64,000 nt of DNA. It comes from Candidatus Latescibacterota bacterium (GTDB lineage Bacteria > Latescibacterota > UBA2968 > UBA8231). Below, one piece after another: positions 32,657 through 40,755 of this stretch. The translations under genes were made by a program, and so were the position numbers. Below the pieces are notes generated by a model. That model searched no databases. It saw nothing but the letters and a program-made list of their open reading frames with translations, and was not told where the DNA came from. The stretch covers positions 3,838 through 67,837 of the forward strand of contig JAJDYK010000006.1 of assembly GCA_022825185.1 (NCBI GenBank), written 5' to 3'. Position 1 is the stretch's first letter; the number at the start of each line of letters is the position of its first letter.

Positions 32657-32704
32657 GAACCGTTCAAATCGCTCGTCCACTTCTCAATCCAAGGAGATGT
32701 AGTA

Positions 32705-33661
32705 ATGAAGAAGTTGACTCTTTTGGCCGCAGCCGCGGCCCTTTGCGTTACGACGCTGGCCAATGCCCAGCCGCCGATACGCTACTTCGACTTACCCAAG
32801 TTTACCCAGCCTCCCACCCTCGATGGCGACCGCGCAACGGTTGCTGACGAGTGGGCCGGTGCGCTGGAGTTTCCCTGCTCGCCAGACCAGATCCAGCTCG
32901 ATGGTCAAGAGTTTGGTTGGCGCAATATTGAGCAGGGAGCTAGCGAAGTGAGTACCAACCAACTCAATGAAAACGGCGAGACCGAAGTAGCGGGTGAGGG
33001 GCGCACCAACGCCGATTTTGAGTCGGTGCTCTTGCAGGCATGGGACGACGATGCCCTGTACTACCTCGCCGAGGTTAGCGATAATGTCCGCGACACCGAG
33101 GGCGGCGGTGAAGCTCGGGCTTGGTGGGAGCGCGACAGCGTGTCTCTCTACCTCGACCTGAATAACGAAGATTGCGCGTGCGGCGACCCGGCCCCGACTA
33201 GCTACGTCAATCTGAATGTGGTCAACTTTATGGCCGTGCCTTTTGGTTCGAACGAGTTGTCCGTTTGCTACATCACCACCGTGGATAATCAACGCGTAGA
33301 TGTCCACGATCCCGATGCAATTGAGGGATTTGAATACGGCTTCCGCGACGCTGGCGACGAGTTCGGCGACGAAGGCGACGCTGACTACGTTATTGAAGGC
33401 AGGTTGCCGTGGGATACCTTCCTGCGCAACGGAAATCTCTATGAAGCCCCCACGACTGGCTCTGAGATGGGTTTTGCTTGGCTGCCGATTGATCCCGATG
33501 GCGAAGACGCCTATGGCGGCCAGATCCAGTGCGTGGCTTGGGCGGGCGGTAACATGTCCGAGTTCGCCAACTGGGTCTTCGTTGATACGCCGGCTGGTCC
33601 ATCAGGTACTGCGGTCGAGGAAGATTCTTGGGGCCGCGTAAAGGAGACCTTCATCCAGTAG
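32705..33661 (+). CDS. Secreted CBM9-like (sugar-binding type) protein
   Basis: The protein has 318 residues from the ATG with AAGGAGATG before it. Signal peptide ALCVTTLANAQ. The mature protein matches the CBM9-like layout: PPTLDGDRATVADEWAGALEF near the N-terminus, AWDDDALYYLAEVSDN in the middle, WERDSVSLYLDLNN and IEGRLPWDTFL. Family members bind carbohydrate chain ends at the cell surface. The Cys pair at CACGD and other Cys residues could form disulfides. Tandem promoters, a strong ribosome site and a strong terminator of its own suggest high expression. The long upstream in-frame extension has no coding quality. Confidence 0.75.
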   Translation: MKKLTLLAAAAALCVTTLANAQPPIRYFDLPKFTQPPTLDGDRATVADEWAGALEFPCSPDQIQLDGQEFGWRNIEQGASEVSTNQLNENGETEVAGEGRTNADFESVLLQAWDDDALYYLAEVSDNVRDTEGGGEARAWWERDSVSLYLDLNNEDCACGDPAPTSYVNLNVVNFMAVPFGSNELSVCYITTVDNQRVDVHDPDAIEGFEYGFRDAGDEFGDEGDADYVIEGRLPWDTFLRNGNLYEAPTTGSEMGFAWLPIDPDGEDAYGGQIQCVAWAGGNMSEFANWVFVDTPAGPSGTAVEEDSWGRVKETFIQ

Positions 33662-33692
33662 TCAACGGTCTCTGCATAGATTCATAAAAAAT

Positions 33693-33729
33693 GGGAAGTG
33701 GGCTTGACGCCTGCTTCCCGTTTTTTTTT
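33693..33729 (+). terminator. Intrinsic terminator of the CBM9-like gene
   Basis: GGGAAGTGGGC pairs with GCCTGCTTCCC (one G-T wobble region) and is followed by nine T residues. It separates the CBM9-like gene from the large envelope protein gene that follows. Confidence 0.85.
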
Positions 33730-33801
33730 CTTGCCCGCGAGCTTGGGCAAGTATATGTTTTCGCCCAATACCCAATCCTAAGTGACTCGCGAGGGATTTT
33801 C

Positions 33802-36762
33802 ATGCTGTGTTTTCTACAATGCCGCGTTGTTAAGCACTGGGTAGTCTTGTCCGTGCTGGTTTGCGCTGGTCTGTCCGTGCCAGCAGAGGCGCAGCGCCAC
33901 CCCGAATCCGGCGGTCCGCTACCCTATTACAGCCCCGCTCCCGGCACGCCGCAGGATCCCCCGTGGAAAAAGCGCCCGCCTTTTCTGCGTGGGCCCCAAG
34001 ACCGCTATGACCGAGGACTGGGAAGGGCTTTCCTCAACACCGCAGTTAACGTCCCCTATCTCAACTACGCCGACGAAAAGTACATTGCGTACTACCGCGA
34101 GACCGTTGCTTGGGCCACTCCTTCGGGCCGCTCGCCAAGGACTCGCAACGTGGGTTGGGATCGGATGGGCAACTACATGGGCGGCGGCTATCAGCGTCTC
34201 CTGACGATAGAAGAGTCGCGTAGCGGTAACGACTTTAGTGGATATAGCTATATCGACCACAAATATCGGTCGTTTCGGGTTGGCCACTACACGCACAAGG
34301 ATTTGCACTGGATCGCCACGGTGGGCAACTTGACCACAAGATCGGATGTGCGCACCATCTTCACACCGCTCACGCTAGTCAACAGCAAGCTGAACGTACT
34401 GCGCATGGACATCAACTACAAGGAGCGCGATCGGGCGACGCTGCTCTATTCTCGCGGTGGAGAGCAAGCCGGTGCCCAGCTATTCTCCAAATGGGCGTTC
34501 GGCCAAGAAGGCGATGACGCGTGGGATAATTCACCGGTAGTACTCTTTGGCGGCCACTATCAGCACGAAATAGGTAGCTTCGCCAGCGTCGGCGGAACGC
34601 TAATCAACCAGATCATGGCTGCGCCGGCGCTGTCGCGCTCCAGTGCTTGGCGCGGCGATTTGCCCTATGAGATGCTCGGCCCCAAGACCATCCACGTCTT
34701 CGTGGCCGACGACTCGCCTGACGACGCCCGGGCCAATGCCATTGTCTATGGCGTGGACATCGTCCTTGAGGGCGCACGCGGCACAGAGCCGGTGCGCCTA
34801 ACTAGCCTCGACGACGATCCAGACTACGACCCAGTACTAGAAGCCGGGCCGCCGGAGGGCGGAACCGTCCTCGCTGGCGGCGGGCGCGAAGCCGAAGGCA
34901 AGGTGCCGGTGGTGTACACTTTCGTCCTTCCGGCGGACATGACGGTGCGCTCGGCGCGCTTTGTCGCCGATGTGGCTGGCGATTATCGGGTCGGTGTCAG
35001 CCAGACCCACGAATTCTTCAATATTGATCGTCGAGGCACCGCGGCTATCACCGAGGTGGCTTGGCCAGCTCCCATCGCCAGTGCTGGTGAGCGGGCCATA
35101 CGGCGTCCGTTCAAATGGTACACAGACGAAGACGAGGAACTTTACTACACCATCATCCGCGCCGATGGTAGCGATAGCAGTGGCGCAAACCGACGGATGG
35201 TCTCCTTTGACTACGGCATCCCCACCGGGCAGAGCTTGGCCTCAATCAACTATCAGGTCGAGCTAGTGGGGCTGGAAGTCAGCGGCGAGATGGCGCACAA
35301 CCTGCAGAACTTCATGTTCCCGATCGGCAATAACGAAGGCGAGCGCAGCAGCGAGCGCGCCTTGGCGTGGTGGGTCAAGGGCGTCAAGGATCTAGCCGGC
35401 GGCTTATCACTCGGTGGCGAGATATACCGCATGGAGCCTAACTATGGCGGCGGCTACGACAGCTATCGCGGTGGCATGGCCTTCCACTACGAGGGGCAGT
35501 CTGCGCCCGGCGACAGAATCTCTACAGTCACCGAGGAGTTTCCCCTCCACGAGGACAACGACGATCACGACCTCTTCCCCGATGAACATACAGAAGATAC
35601 GGCCACTGCCGAGCCGCGTGCGCTTTATCCAGGCAATGCCAACGCCCAAGTGTACCCCGGCCTCGACGAGAATGTCGATAATATCCCGGATATGGATCGC
35701 AACGAAAACTTCATCGTTGACTGGGAAGAAGCGTTTCTGACCTACGATTCAGAGCCGCCTGAATTTGTCTATGGCATCGACTTCAACAACAACAACGTTC
35801 CCGACTTCCGTGAGAACGACGATAAGCCGGACTACCCCTATCCGCGTGACCAAAAGGGCCGACACATCTTCCTTCGCTACGACCGCTTGGGGCGCTTGGG
35901 CAAGTTCATCAGCCTAGGCCGCTACGACAACAGTCAGATCGCTGGCCCAGGCAAGTCCGAGGCGCTGTACTTCCGCTACGCCTATGAGGTGGAGAAGCGC
36001 GGAGTCGGCGCGCTGCAAATCAACTTCGACGCCAAGCAGGTCAAAGACGACATTCCGGATCACACCTATATATTTCTAGTACCTATTGACGATATAGAGA
36101 GGATCAACTGGTTAAACGAACCGGACGGCCCGCCCGAACGCGCGGGTTTTTGGCGTCCAGCGACGCCGGATGAACTGTTGATGCGCGACAGCTTTGTGCA
36201 TCTCCTCTTTTTCGATAGCACCTATCAGGGCTTTCGCGGCTTCAACATTGAAAACGGCTTCCTGTGGCAGCGCAACAGCCAAGCCGAAATTGAGCTTGAG
36301 GACGGCAGCGGGTTGTTGCAGCCTCAAGATGTGCGCTCGCGTTTTTCCATTGTCAACAAGATTGACTATACCCATAGCTGGGGTGCCTTCAGCGTTACGC
36401 CCAAGTTGAAGCATCGGACGATCTTTGAGCAGGTCGATAGCGAAGAGGTGCCGCGGAAATCCTATAGCGACTTCATCCCCATAGTAATGGGGCGGTACAG
36501 GCTCACGCCCAAGACCAGCTTTCAGCTTGGCGTCCAGGGATTACCCTTGCTTCCATTTAAGCACTGGGATCGCGCCTATGAGGATGAGACATACTCCCAG
36601 ACCGATTATATGGCCATGCTGAGCATCACCGCAGACTACTTTGGCATCCGCGACAATTCGATATTTTTCGGCTACCAGCGCACGCGGCGGGATTTTAGCC
36701 ATGCAGGACGGCCCGATTCCAAGCAGGGCATCCTCTTCGTAGAGTTGATATCCCCCTTCTAA
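33802..36762 (+). CDS. Large surface/outer-membrane protein, paralogue A
   Basis: The protein has 986 residues from the ATG with GAGGG before it. Signal peptide ends PAEAQ. It aligns along its length with the 973-residue protein at 40756-43677. Shared blocks are a DDSPDD segment followed by Y-V-D-V, a VRLTS...DP-YD block, VRSARFVADVAGDYRV and FDYGIPTGQ. A calcium-type segment with DENVDNIPDMDRNENF also matches, as do YGIDFNNNNVPDFREND and DYPYPRD. The C-terminal half alternates polar and hydrophobic residues, as beta-barrel strands do, and ends with Phe. I know no named family; the TSP3-like Asp/Asn repeats and barrel-like end suggest a surface or outer-membrane role. Confidence 0.7.
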   Translation: MLCFLQCRVVKHWVVLSVLVCAGLSVPAEAQRHPESGGPLPYYSPAPGTPQDPPWKKRPPFLRGPQDRYDRGLGRAFLNTAVNVPYLNYADEKYIAYYRETVAWATPSGRSPRTRNVGWDRMGNYMGGGYQRLLTIEESRSGNDFSGYSYIDHKYRSFRVGHYTHKDLHWIATVGNLTTRSDVRTIFTPLTLVNSKLNVLRMDINYKERDRATLLYSRGGEQAGAQLFSKWAFGQEGDDAWDNSPVVLFGGHYQHEIGSFASVGGTLINQIMAAPALSRSSAWRGDLPYEMLGPKTIHVFVADDSPDDARANAIVYGVDIVLEGARGTEPVRLTSLDDDPDYDPVLEAGPPEGGTVLAGGGREAEGKVPVVYTFVLPADMTVRSARFVADVAGDYRVGVSQTHEFFNIDRRGTAAITEVAWPAPIASAGERAIRRPFKWYTDEDEELYYTIIRADGSDSSGANRRMVSFDYGIPTGQSLASINYQVELVGLEVSGEMAHNLQNFMFPIGNNEGERSSERALAWWVKGVKDLAGGLSLGGEIYRMEPNYGGGYDSYRGGMAFHYEGQSAPGDRISTVTEEFPLHEDNDDHDLFPDEHTEDTATAEPRALYPGNANAQVYPGLDENVDNIPDMDRNENFIVDWEEAFLTYDSEPPEFVYGIDFNNNNVPDFRENDDKPDYPYPRDQKGRHIFLRYDRLGRLGKFISLGRYDNSQIAGPGKSEALYFRYAYEVEKRGVGALQINFDAKQVKDDIPDHTYIFLVPIDDIERINWLNEPDGPPERAGFWRPATPDELLMRDSFVHLLFFDSTYQGFRGFNIENGFLWQRNSQAEIELEDGSGLLQPQDVRSRFSIVNKIDYTHSWGAFSVTPKLKHRTIFEQVDSEEVPRKSYSDFIPIVMGRYRLTPKTSFQLGVQGLPLLPFKHWDRAYEDETYSQTDYMAMLSITADYFGIRDNSIFFGYQRTRRDFSHAGRPDSKQGILFVELISPF

Positions 36763-36764
36763 GG

Positions 36765-37544
36765 ATGCGAATACACATGAGACTCATCGCAAAACACATT
36801 CGCATTCTCCTGTGCATGACTTTGGTTGTCGGGGGGTGCGCTACCCTTAGATCGCTCGAATCCCATGCGCAGCGGGAGTACTTCATTGAGCTGGAGTCGG
36901 TCCTGCCCGATGGGGATACCTATTACATCGATCCGATCGACAGTTCGGTCGTGTGGAGCGAGCAAGGGGTGCAAGTCAAGGTCAAGTTCTACGACGATGC
37001 CATGCTCGACGCCGAATACGGCACTCGCTTCACGCCCTATACGCTCACGGGCGTCGAAATTCCCGGATTAGACTATACGCCGCCTCTGTGGACCGTTTTT
37101 GAAGTGACGGTAATCAACCGCACCCGGGAGCGGGTGGAGCTAGATCCGACGCAGACCATTCTGCGCTTGGACGACGGTAGCCGACTGCTCTGCCGCCAAG
37201 GGGCGGGAGGTTGGTACGACAAGGACGAGTTCTTCGACTATTCCTATTTGAAGTGGGGGGGACAAGAAGGCAATGTGCGCTATCACGCCAGCTTGGACCG
37301 CAATCCAATCTGGACCAAGAGCGAGTACCACCGGGAAAAGCCCGTGCGCAAAGGCTCCAGATACGTCGGCAAGTTGACCTTTCCACCGCTGCCGGCAGAG
37401 ACTAAGTCGTTCACCCTTGAAGTAAATAACTTCATTCTGGCCTTTGATCGGTTTGAAGTAGGGTACGGCAATCCGGTGGAATTTACCGACCTGAACTTCC
37501 ACTTCAATGTCGATCACGGAGTGCGTTGGGCGGAGAATAAGTAA
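36765..37544 (+). CDS. Lipoprotein of unknown function, paralogue A
   Basis: This 259-residue protein has a lipobox (VVGGC) at about residue 23. It is a paralogue of the lipoprotein at 48584-49351. Both have LP-G-YTIDP/YYIDP-D-SS, a strand pattern VKVKFYDDAMLDAEYG, then PPLWTVFEVTVINRTRERVELDP and a terminal F-F-VD segment. It begins 2 bases after the large paralogue A, so the two genes are coupled and the products probably interact at the outer membrane. The fold looks beta-sandwich-like. No catalytic motif is visible. Confidence 0.75.
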   Translation: MRIHMRLIAKHIRILLCMTLVVGGCATLRSLESHAQREYFIELESVLPDGDTYYIDPIDSSVVWSEQGVQVKVKFYDDAMLDAEYGTRFTPYTLTGVEIPGLDYTPPLWTVFEVTVINRTRERVELDPTQTILRLDDGSRLLCRQGAGGWYDKDEFFDYSYLKWGGQEGNVRYHASLDRNPIWTKSEYHREKPVRKGSRYVGKLTFPPLPAETKSFTLEVNNFILAFDRFEVGYGNPVEFTDLNFHFNVDHGVRWAENK

Positions 37545-38200
37545 TGAAAAAGATGGTAAAATATGTCGGCGCGACGCTGCTTGTCGGCTCGGTGGCTTGC
37601 ACTTTGAAATACGAGGCCCTCAAGGATACTAGTTTGTCCAATCCGCCGTCGATGCCGGTCAAAATATACGTCAAAGAATTTCCAGTCGAGAGCAAGGCCA
37701 ATGTGGTTGATCCGCGGAGTGCCACTTCGGTTGCTGATCAAGGATCCCAGTATAGTACTAACGCCCTCGCCAGTGCGGGGAATAAACTGGTGCAGATTAC
37801 TCGGCCTTCGCGCATTGAGGATTTGTCTGGAGCCTTGTTGCGCGAACTCCGCAAGGATAAGGTGCGGATCCTCACCCAGACGGATCGGGTCGAGGTGCTA
37901 GACGAAGACAGCGTGCGACAAGTGGACAATCCCTTTGCGCTAGTTTCCGAGGACTCGGACGAGGCCGACTTGGAAGTTAGCGGCACGGCGCTTATTACCA
38001 GCCAGCGGGTGCGCAAAGTATTCTCCCCGCAAACACAGAGGGTGCAGGTTGAGGTCTCAGTCAAGGATCTCAAAACCGGCAAAGTGAGCAAGAAAAGCCC
38101 GGTGGATGCTGGCATTGTCATGACCTTCAACTCTAGAGAATTGGAGGAGGCCATCGCCATCGCCGTGGTGACCAGTCTGACGCAGAGACTGCTATTCTGA
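37544..38200 (+). CDS. Lipoprotein of unknown function
   Basis: This 218-residue protein has an ATG that shares a base with the preceding TAA stop. The signal ends in GSVAC. The core has alternating strands and helices (PVKIYVKEFPVES, SGALLRELRKDKVRILTQTDRVEVL, ALITSQRVRKVF, RVQVEVSVKDLKTGKVSKKSP). This is the layout of CsgG/TolB N-terminal or LpoB-like domains that sit in the periplasm. The assignment to that fold is a guess. It is part of the tightly packed envelope cluster. Confidence 0.65.
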   Translation: MKKMVKYVGATLLVGSVACTLKYEALKDTSLSNPPSMPVKIYVKEFPVESKANVVDPRSATSVADQGSQYSTNALASAGNKLVQITRPSRIEDLSGALLRELRKDKVRILTQTDRVEVLDEDSVRQVDNPFALVSEDSDEADLEVSGTALITSQRVRKVFSPQTQRVQVEVSVKDLKTGKVSKKSPVDAGIVMTFNSRELEEAIAIAVVTSLTQRLLF

Positions 38201-38201
38201 A

Positions 38202-39860
38202 GTGCTGAGGCTAGGCGCGCTTTTGCTGTTGTTTGAATTCAGTCCGTGTCGTGCTGAATTAAATAGTTGGATAGTAGATGCAGTCGAAACATTTGCCTTG
38301 GGAACGACTCAAGGCGTCCAAGTGCATCCAGATAGACTCGTCATTCTGGCGCAGTTGGACGAGGATGTAAACGTGGCCTTAGGGCGATCAGTGATAGACG
38401 ATTTCGACAAGCCTGTGCCTCTAACCGATGGCGCGATTGACCTCGTGCGGAGCGAGTGGATCTCGGGCACCAACCACGTATTCGACAAGCAGTTTACCGT
38501 CGATCTCGGACTGGACCGGGCGATCAAGCGCGTGCGAGTGCTAGCCGGCGAGACAGCGCTGAACCAGCCCGAGTATTTCATGCGTGGATACAGACTCGAG
38601 ACAGCCTCCCAAGCGGCACCGCAAGTCTGGCATCTGTTGGCGGAGCAGCCGGACAATTTCGTCCTCAATGTAGATACGAGCGCAGATTCTACTTGGGCCG
38701 CAACTGACGAGCGCGGTGAGGCGATCCCGCGCGAGGGGCGCTTCGTGCGGCTGACCTTGATCCGCCAAGACCGCAGCAACTGGGTCGCCATCGGAGAAAT
38801 CGAGGTGTTCGGCGTGGGCTACATTAGCGAAGGCTCCATAGAGGATAGTTTCACCCCACCTACCCCGGTCAACGTGGGGCTGATCCGCTGGCAAGCAGAT
38901 CGCCCGGAGCGCACGGGCATTGAGTTGCAGGTGCGCGGAGTTGCTCCAGAAGGGACAGAAAAGCCTTGGGGTAGTTTTGCCGCGCACACGGACGAAGAGT
39001 TTTTCTACAGCGGAGACGAGCCGGTCTCACGGGTGGCGTACCGGGCTCGCCTGACGAACTCGGCCCCCTTTGTCAGCCCGATGCTCGAGCGCATTGTCAT
39101 TGACTACGATCCCGTCTTGGTCGCCCAACAGCTCTTGGCGGAGGTGGTCGTTTCCGACTCGCTGCGCAAGGGCGAGGAAGCGACAGTGATTTACCGAGTG
39201 GAGATTGCGGCTGGCGTCGATGATTACGGGGTCGATCTCTTGCGCGTACAAGGCCCCTTGCTCCGCGTAGCAGCCGTGCGCGTCGATAGTCGAGAACTCG
39301 TGCCCACAGAGGATTACACTTGGGGCCCGACACCGGATCGAGAGGGGATGCTGATAGAGCTTGCACCTAGCGAGCGGATCAGCGCAATGGCGACCGTCGA
39401 AATTGAAGGGCAGGCGCTCTTTGTGCGCGACAAGACCACCATGCGATTTGAGGCTGGCAACAAAGCCCAAGGCGACAGAGACGGGTACGTGAACTGGCAG
39501 CAGGGGCAGGAAATGCCGGGTGCCACTTGGACGGTACTGGCTGCGGGAACGCCGTTGCAGCTCTTGGGCGAAGTGCAGGTGGAGCCGCGCCCGTTTTCGC
39601 CGTTTGCGGATGAGTATGCGCGCTTTGCTTTTGTCGTCGGTAATATCGAAGAGGGCCGGGAAGTCGTACTGAAAATGTACAACTTGACCGGTCGGCCGAT
39701 TCGCCAATTGACGCAGACTGGAAGTGCTCGAACCTATCAGTTTGAATGGGACGGCCGCGATGGTAGCGATCGGGTTGTCGAGCCAGGACTCTATCTGTAC
39801 GAGGTTAGGATAGAAGGAAGCGATAAGGCGCGCCGAGGTACTTTTGTGGTGGCGTATTAG
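38202..39860 (+). CDS. Secreted protein with discoidin-like region and FlgD-like C-terminal domain
   Basis: This 552-residue protein has a GTG start and a short signal peptide (LLLLFEFSPCRA). Residues about 50-205 resemble an F5/8 type C discoidin domain (VALGRSVIDDF..., VDLGLDRAIKRVRVLAG, GRFVRLTLIRQD, IGEIEVFG). The last 80 residues (VVLKMYNLTGRPIRQL, FEWDGRDGSDRVVEPGLYLYEV) have the FlgD Ig-like pattern. That pattern is also seen in the C-terminal sorting domains of type IX secretion substrates. The protein probably sits at the outer surface. Its end overlaps the start of the PorV-like gene by 17 bases. Confidence 0.72.
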   Translation: MLRLGALLLLFEFSPCRAELNSWIVDAVETFALGTTQGVQVHPDRLVILAQLDEDVNVALGRSVIDDFDKPVPLTDGAIDLVRSEWISGTNHVFDKQFTVDLGLDRAIKRVRVLAGETALNQPEYFMRGYRLETASQAAPQVWHLLAEQPDNFVLNVDTSADSTWAATDERGEAIPREGRFVRLTLIRQDRSNWVAIGEIEVFGVGYISEGSIEDSFTPPTPVNVGLIRWQADRPERTGIELQVRGVAPEGTEKPWGSFAAHTDEEFFYSGDEPVSRVAYRARLTNSAPFVSPMLERIVIDYDPVLVAQQLLAEVVVSDSLRKGEEATVIYRVEIAAGVDDYGVDLLRVQGPLLRVAAVRVDSRELVPTEDYTWGPTPDREGMLIELAPSERISAMATVEIEGQALFVRDKTTMRFEAGNKAQGDRDGYVNWQQGQEMPGATWTVLAAGTPLQLLGEVQVEPRPFSPFADEYARFAFVVGNIEEGREVVLKMYNLTGRPIRQLTQTGSARTYQFEWDGRDGSDRVVEPGLYLYEVRIEGSDKARRGTFVVAY

Positions 39861-40704
39861 CGTCCTATTGCTGGCTCTCGTTTCCCCTGTCGGCGCAGCT
39901 TTTGAATTTTCGGGACGGGGGGCCCAGAGTACGGCCCTCGGCGGAGCTTTTGCCGCCAGCATTCAGACGGCTGAGGCCGTTTGGTACAATCCGGCTGGTA
40001 ACGCCCAGCAGCAAAAGTGGTTGGCTGGTACGACCCACGCATTGATTTATCCTGGGTTGGACCAAAGTCCAGCCCTAAACGGCTTGTCGGTAACCGGTCC
40101 CTTGCGGGGCGGCGGCTTCCAACTGGGCGTATCGTTTCTCGGTGCCGACGGCTGGCGCGAAGAAGTGATTGCCCTAGGCTACGGGCGGCCGTTGCACGAG
40201 CGATTCGCCTTGGGCGGCGGTTTGCGCACCAGCGCTTGGAAAGCTGGCGACCTGTCGCACCGGGCTTGGCACCTCGATGTAGGTGCCACTTGGGAAGTGG
40301 GTTTCATACACCCGCGGGCGTACCTGCGCCTAGCGTTGGTCGCCAAAGGATTAAACGGCGCGAATATCGCCGCGGGCGGCCAAGCCGCAGGCAAAGAAAA
40401 GCCGGCCGTGGTTGCGGCGGCCTTGCTCAACTTGGCGGGGCGAGAAGTCCTGCTCGACATTGAGCGCCGCGATGGACGAACGGAATTCAGAGTGGGGTAC
40501 GAGACGCGGACGATGAGCCTCAACGGCGCTCGGTTCCGCATGGGGGGAGTCGCTGTTGGTTCGGATTTTGACGAGAGAGAACTCAACATGGGGCTTGGGC
40601 ACAACTATAAGCAATGGCATTTCGATTATGCTTATTCATACCCACTGCACCTCTCCGGCTATGGAGGCGTGCATCGGTTCAGCGTTGGGTATCGCCAACA
40701 CTGA
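39844..40704 (+). CDS. PorV/PorQ-like outer-membrane beta-barrel protein
   Basis: This 286-residue protein has a TTG start and a signal peptide (LVSPVGAAFE). The N-terminus GRGAQSTALGGAFAASIQTAEAVWYNPAGNA is the signature of the PorV/PorQ and UPF0164/FadL-like barrel group, in which an ALGGA segment is followed by WYNPA. The rest is barrel strands with alternating residues, ending in VGYRQH with an aromatic near the C-terminus. In type IX secretion such proteins cap or shuttle the SprA translocon. Here it lies between the two large paralogous surface proteins, which is suggestive. Confidence 0.75.
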   Translation: MWWRISVLLLALVSPVGAAFEFSGRGAQSTALGGAFAASIQTAEAVWYNPAGNAQQQKWLAGTTHALIYPGLDQSPALNGLSVTGPLRGGGFQLGVSFLGADGWREEVIALGYGRPLHERFALGGGLRTSAWKAGDLSHRAWHLDVGATWEVGFIHPRAYLRLALVAKGLNGANIAAGGQAAGKEKPAVVAAALLNLAGREVLLDIERRDGRTEFRVGYETRTMSLNGARFRMGGVAVGSDFDERELNMGLGHNYKQWHFDYAYSYPLHLSGYGGVHRFSVGYRQH

Positions 40705-40755
40705 GTTAGAATGCGACTGAAGACAGAATCTCTACACTGCATGAGGATAGCTGCC

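Noticed and set aside
39027..39962. 311-residue open frame on the - strand
   Set aside because: Antisense to the FlgD-like protein gene; no ribosome site and no recognisable domain.
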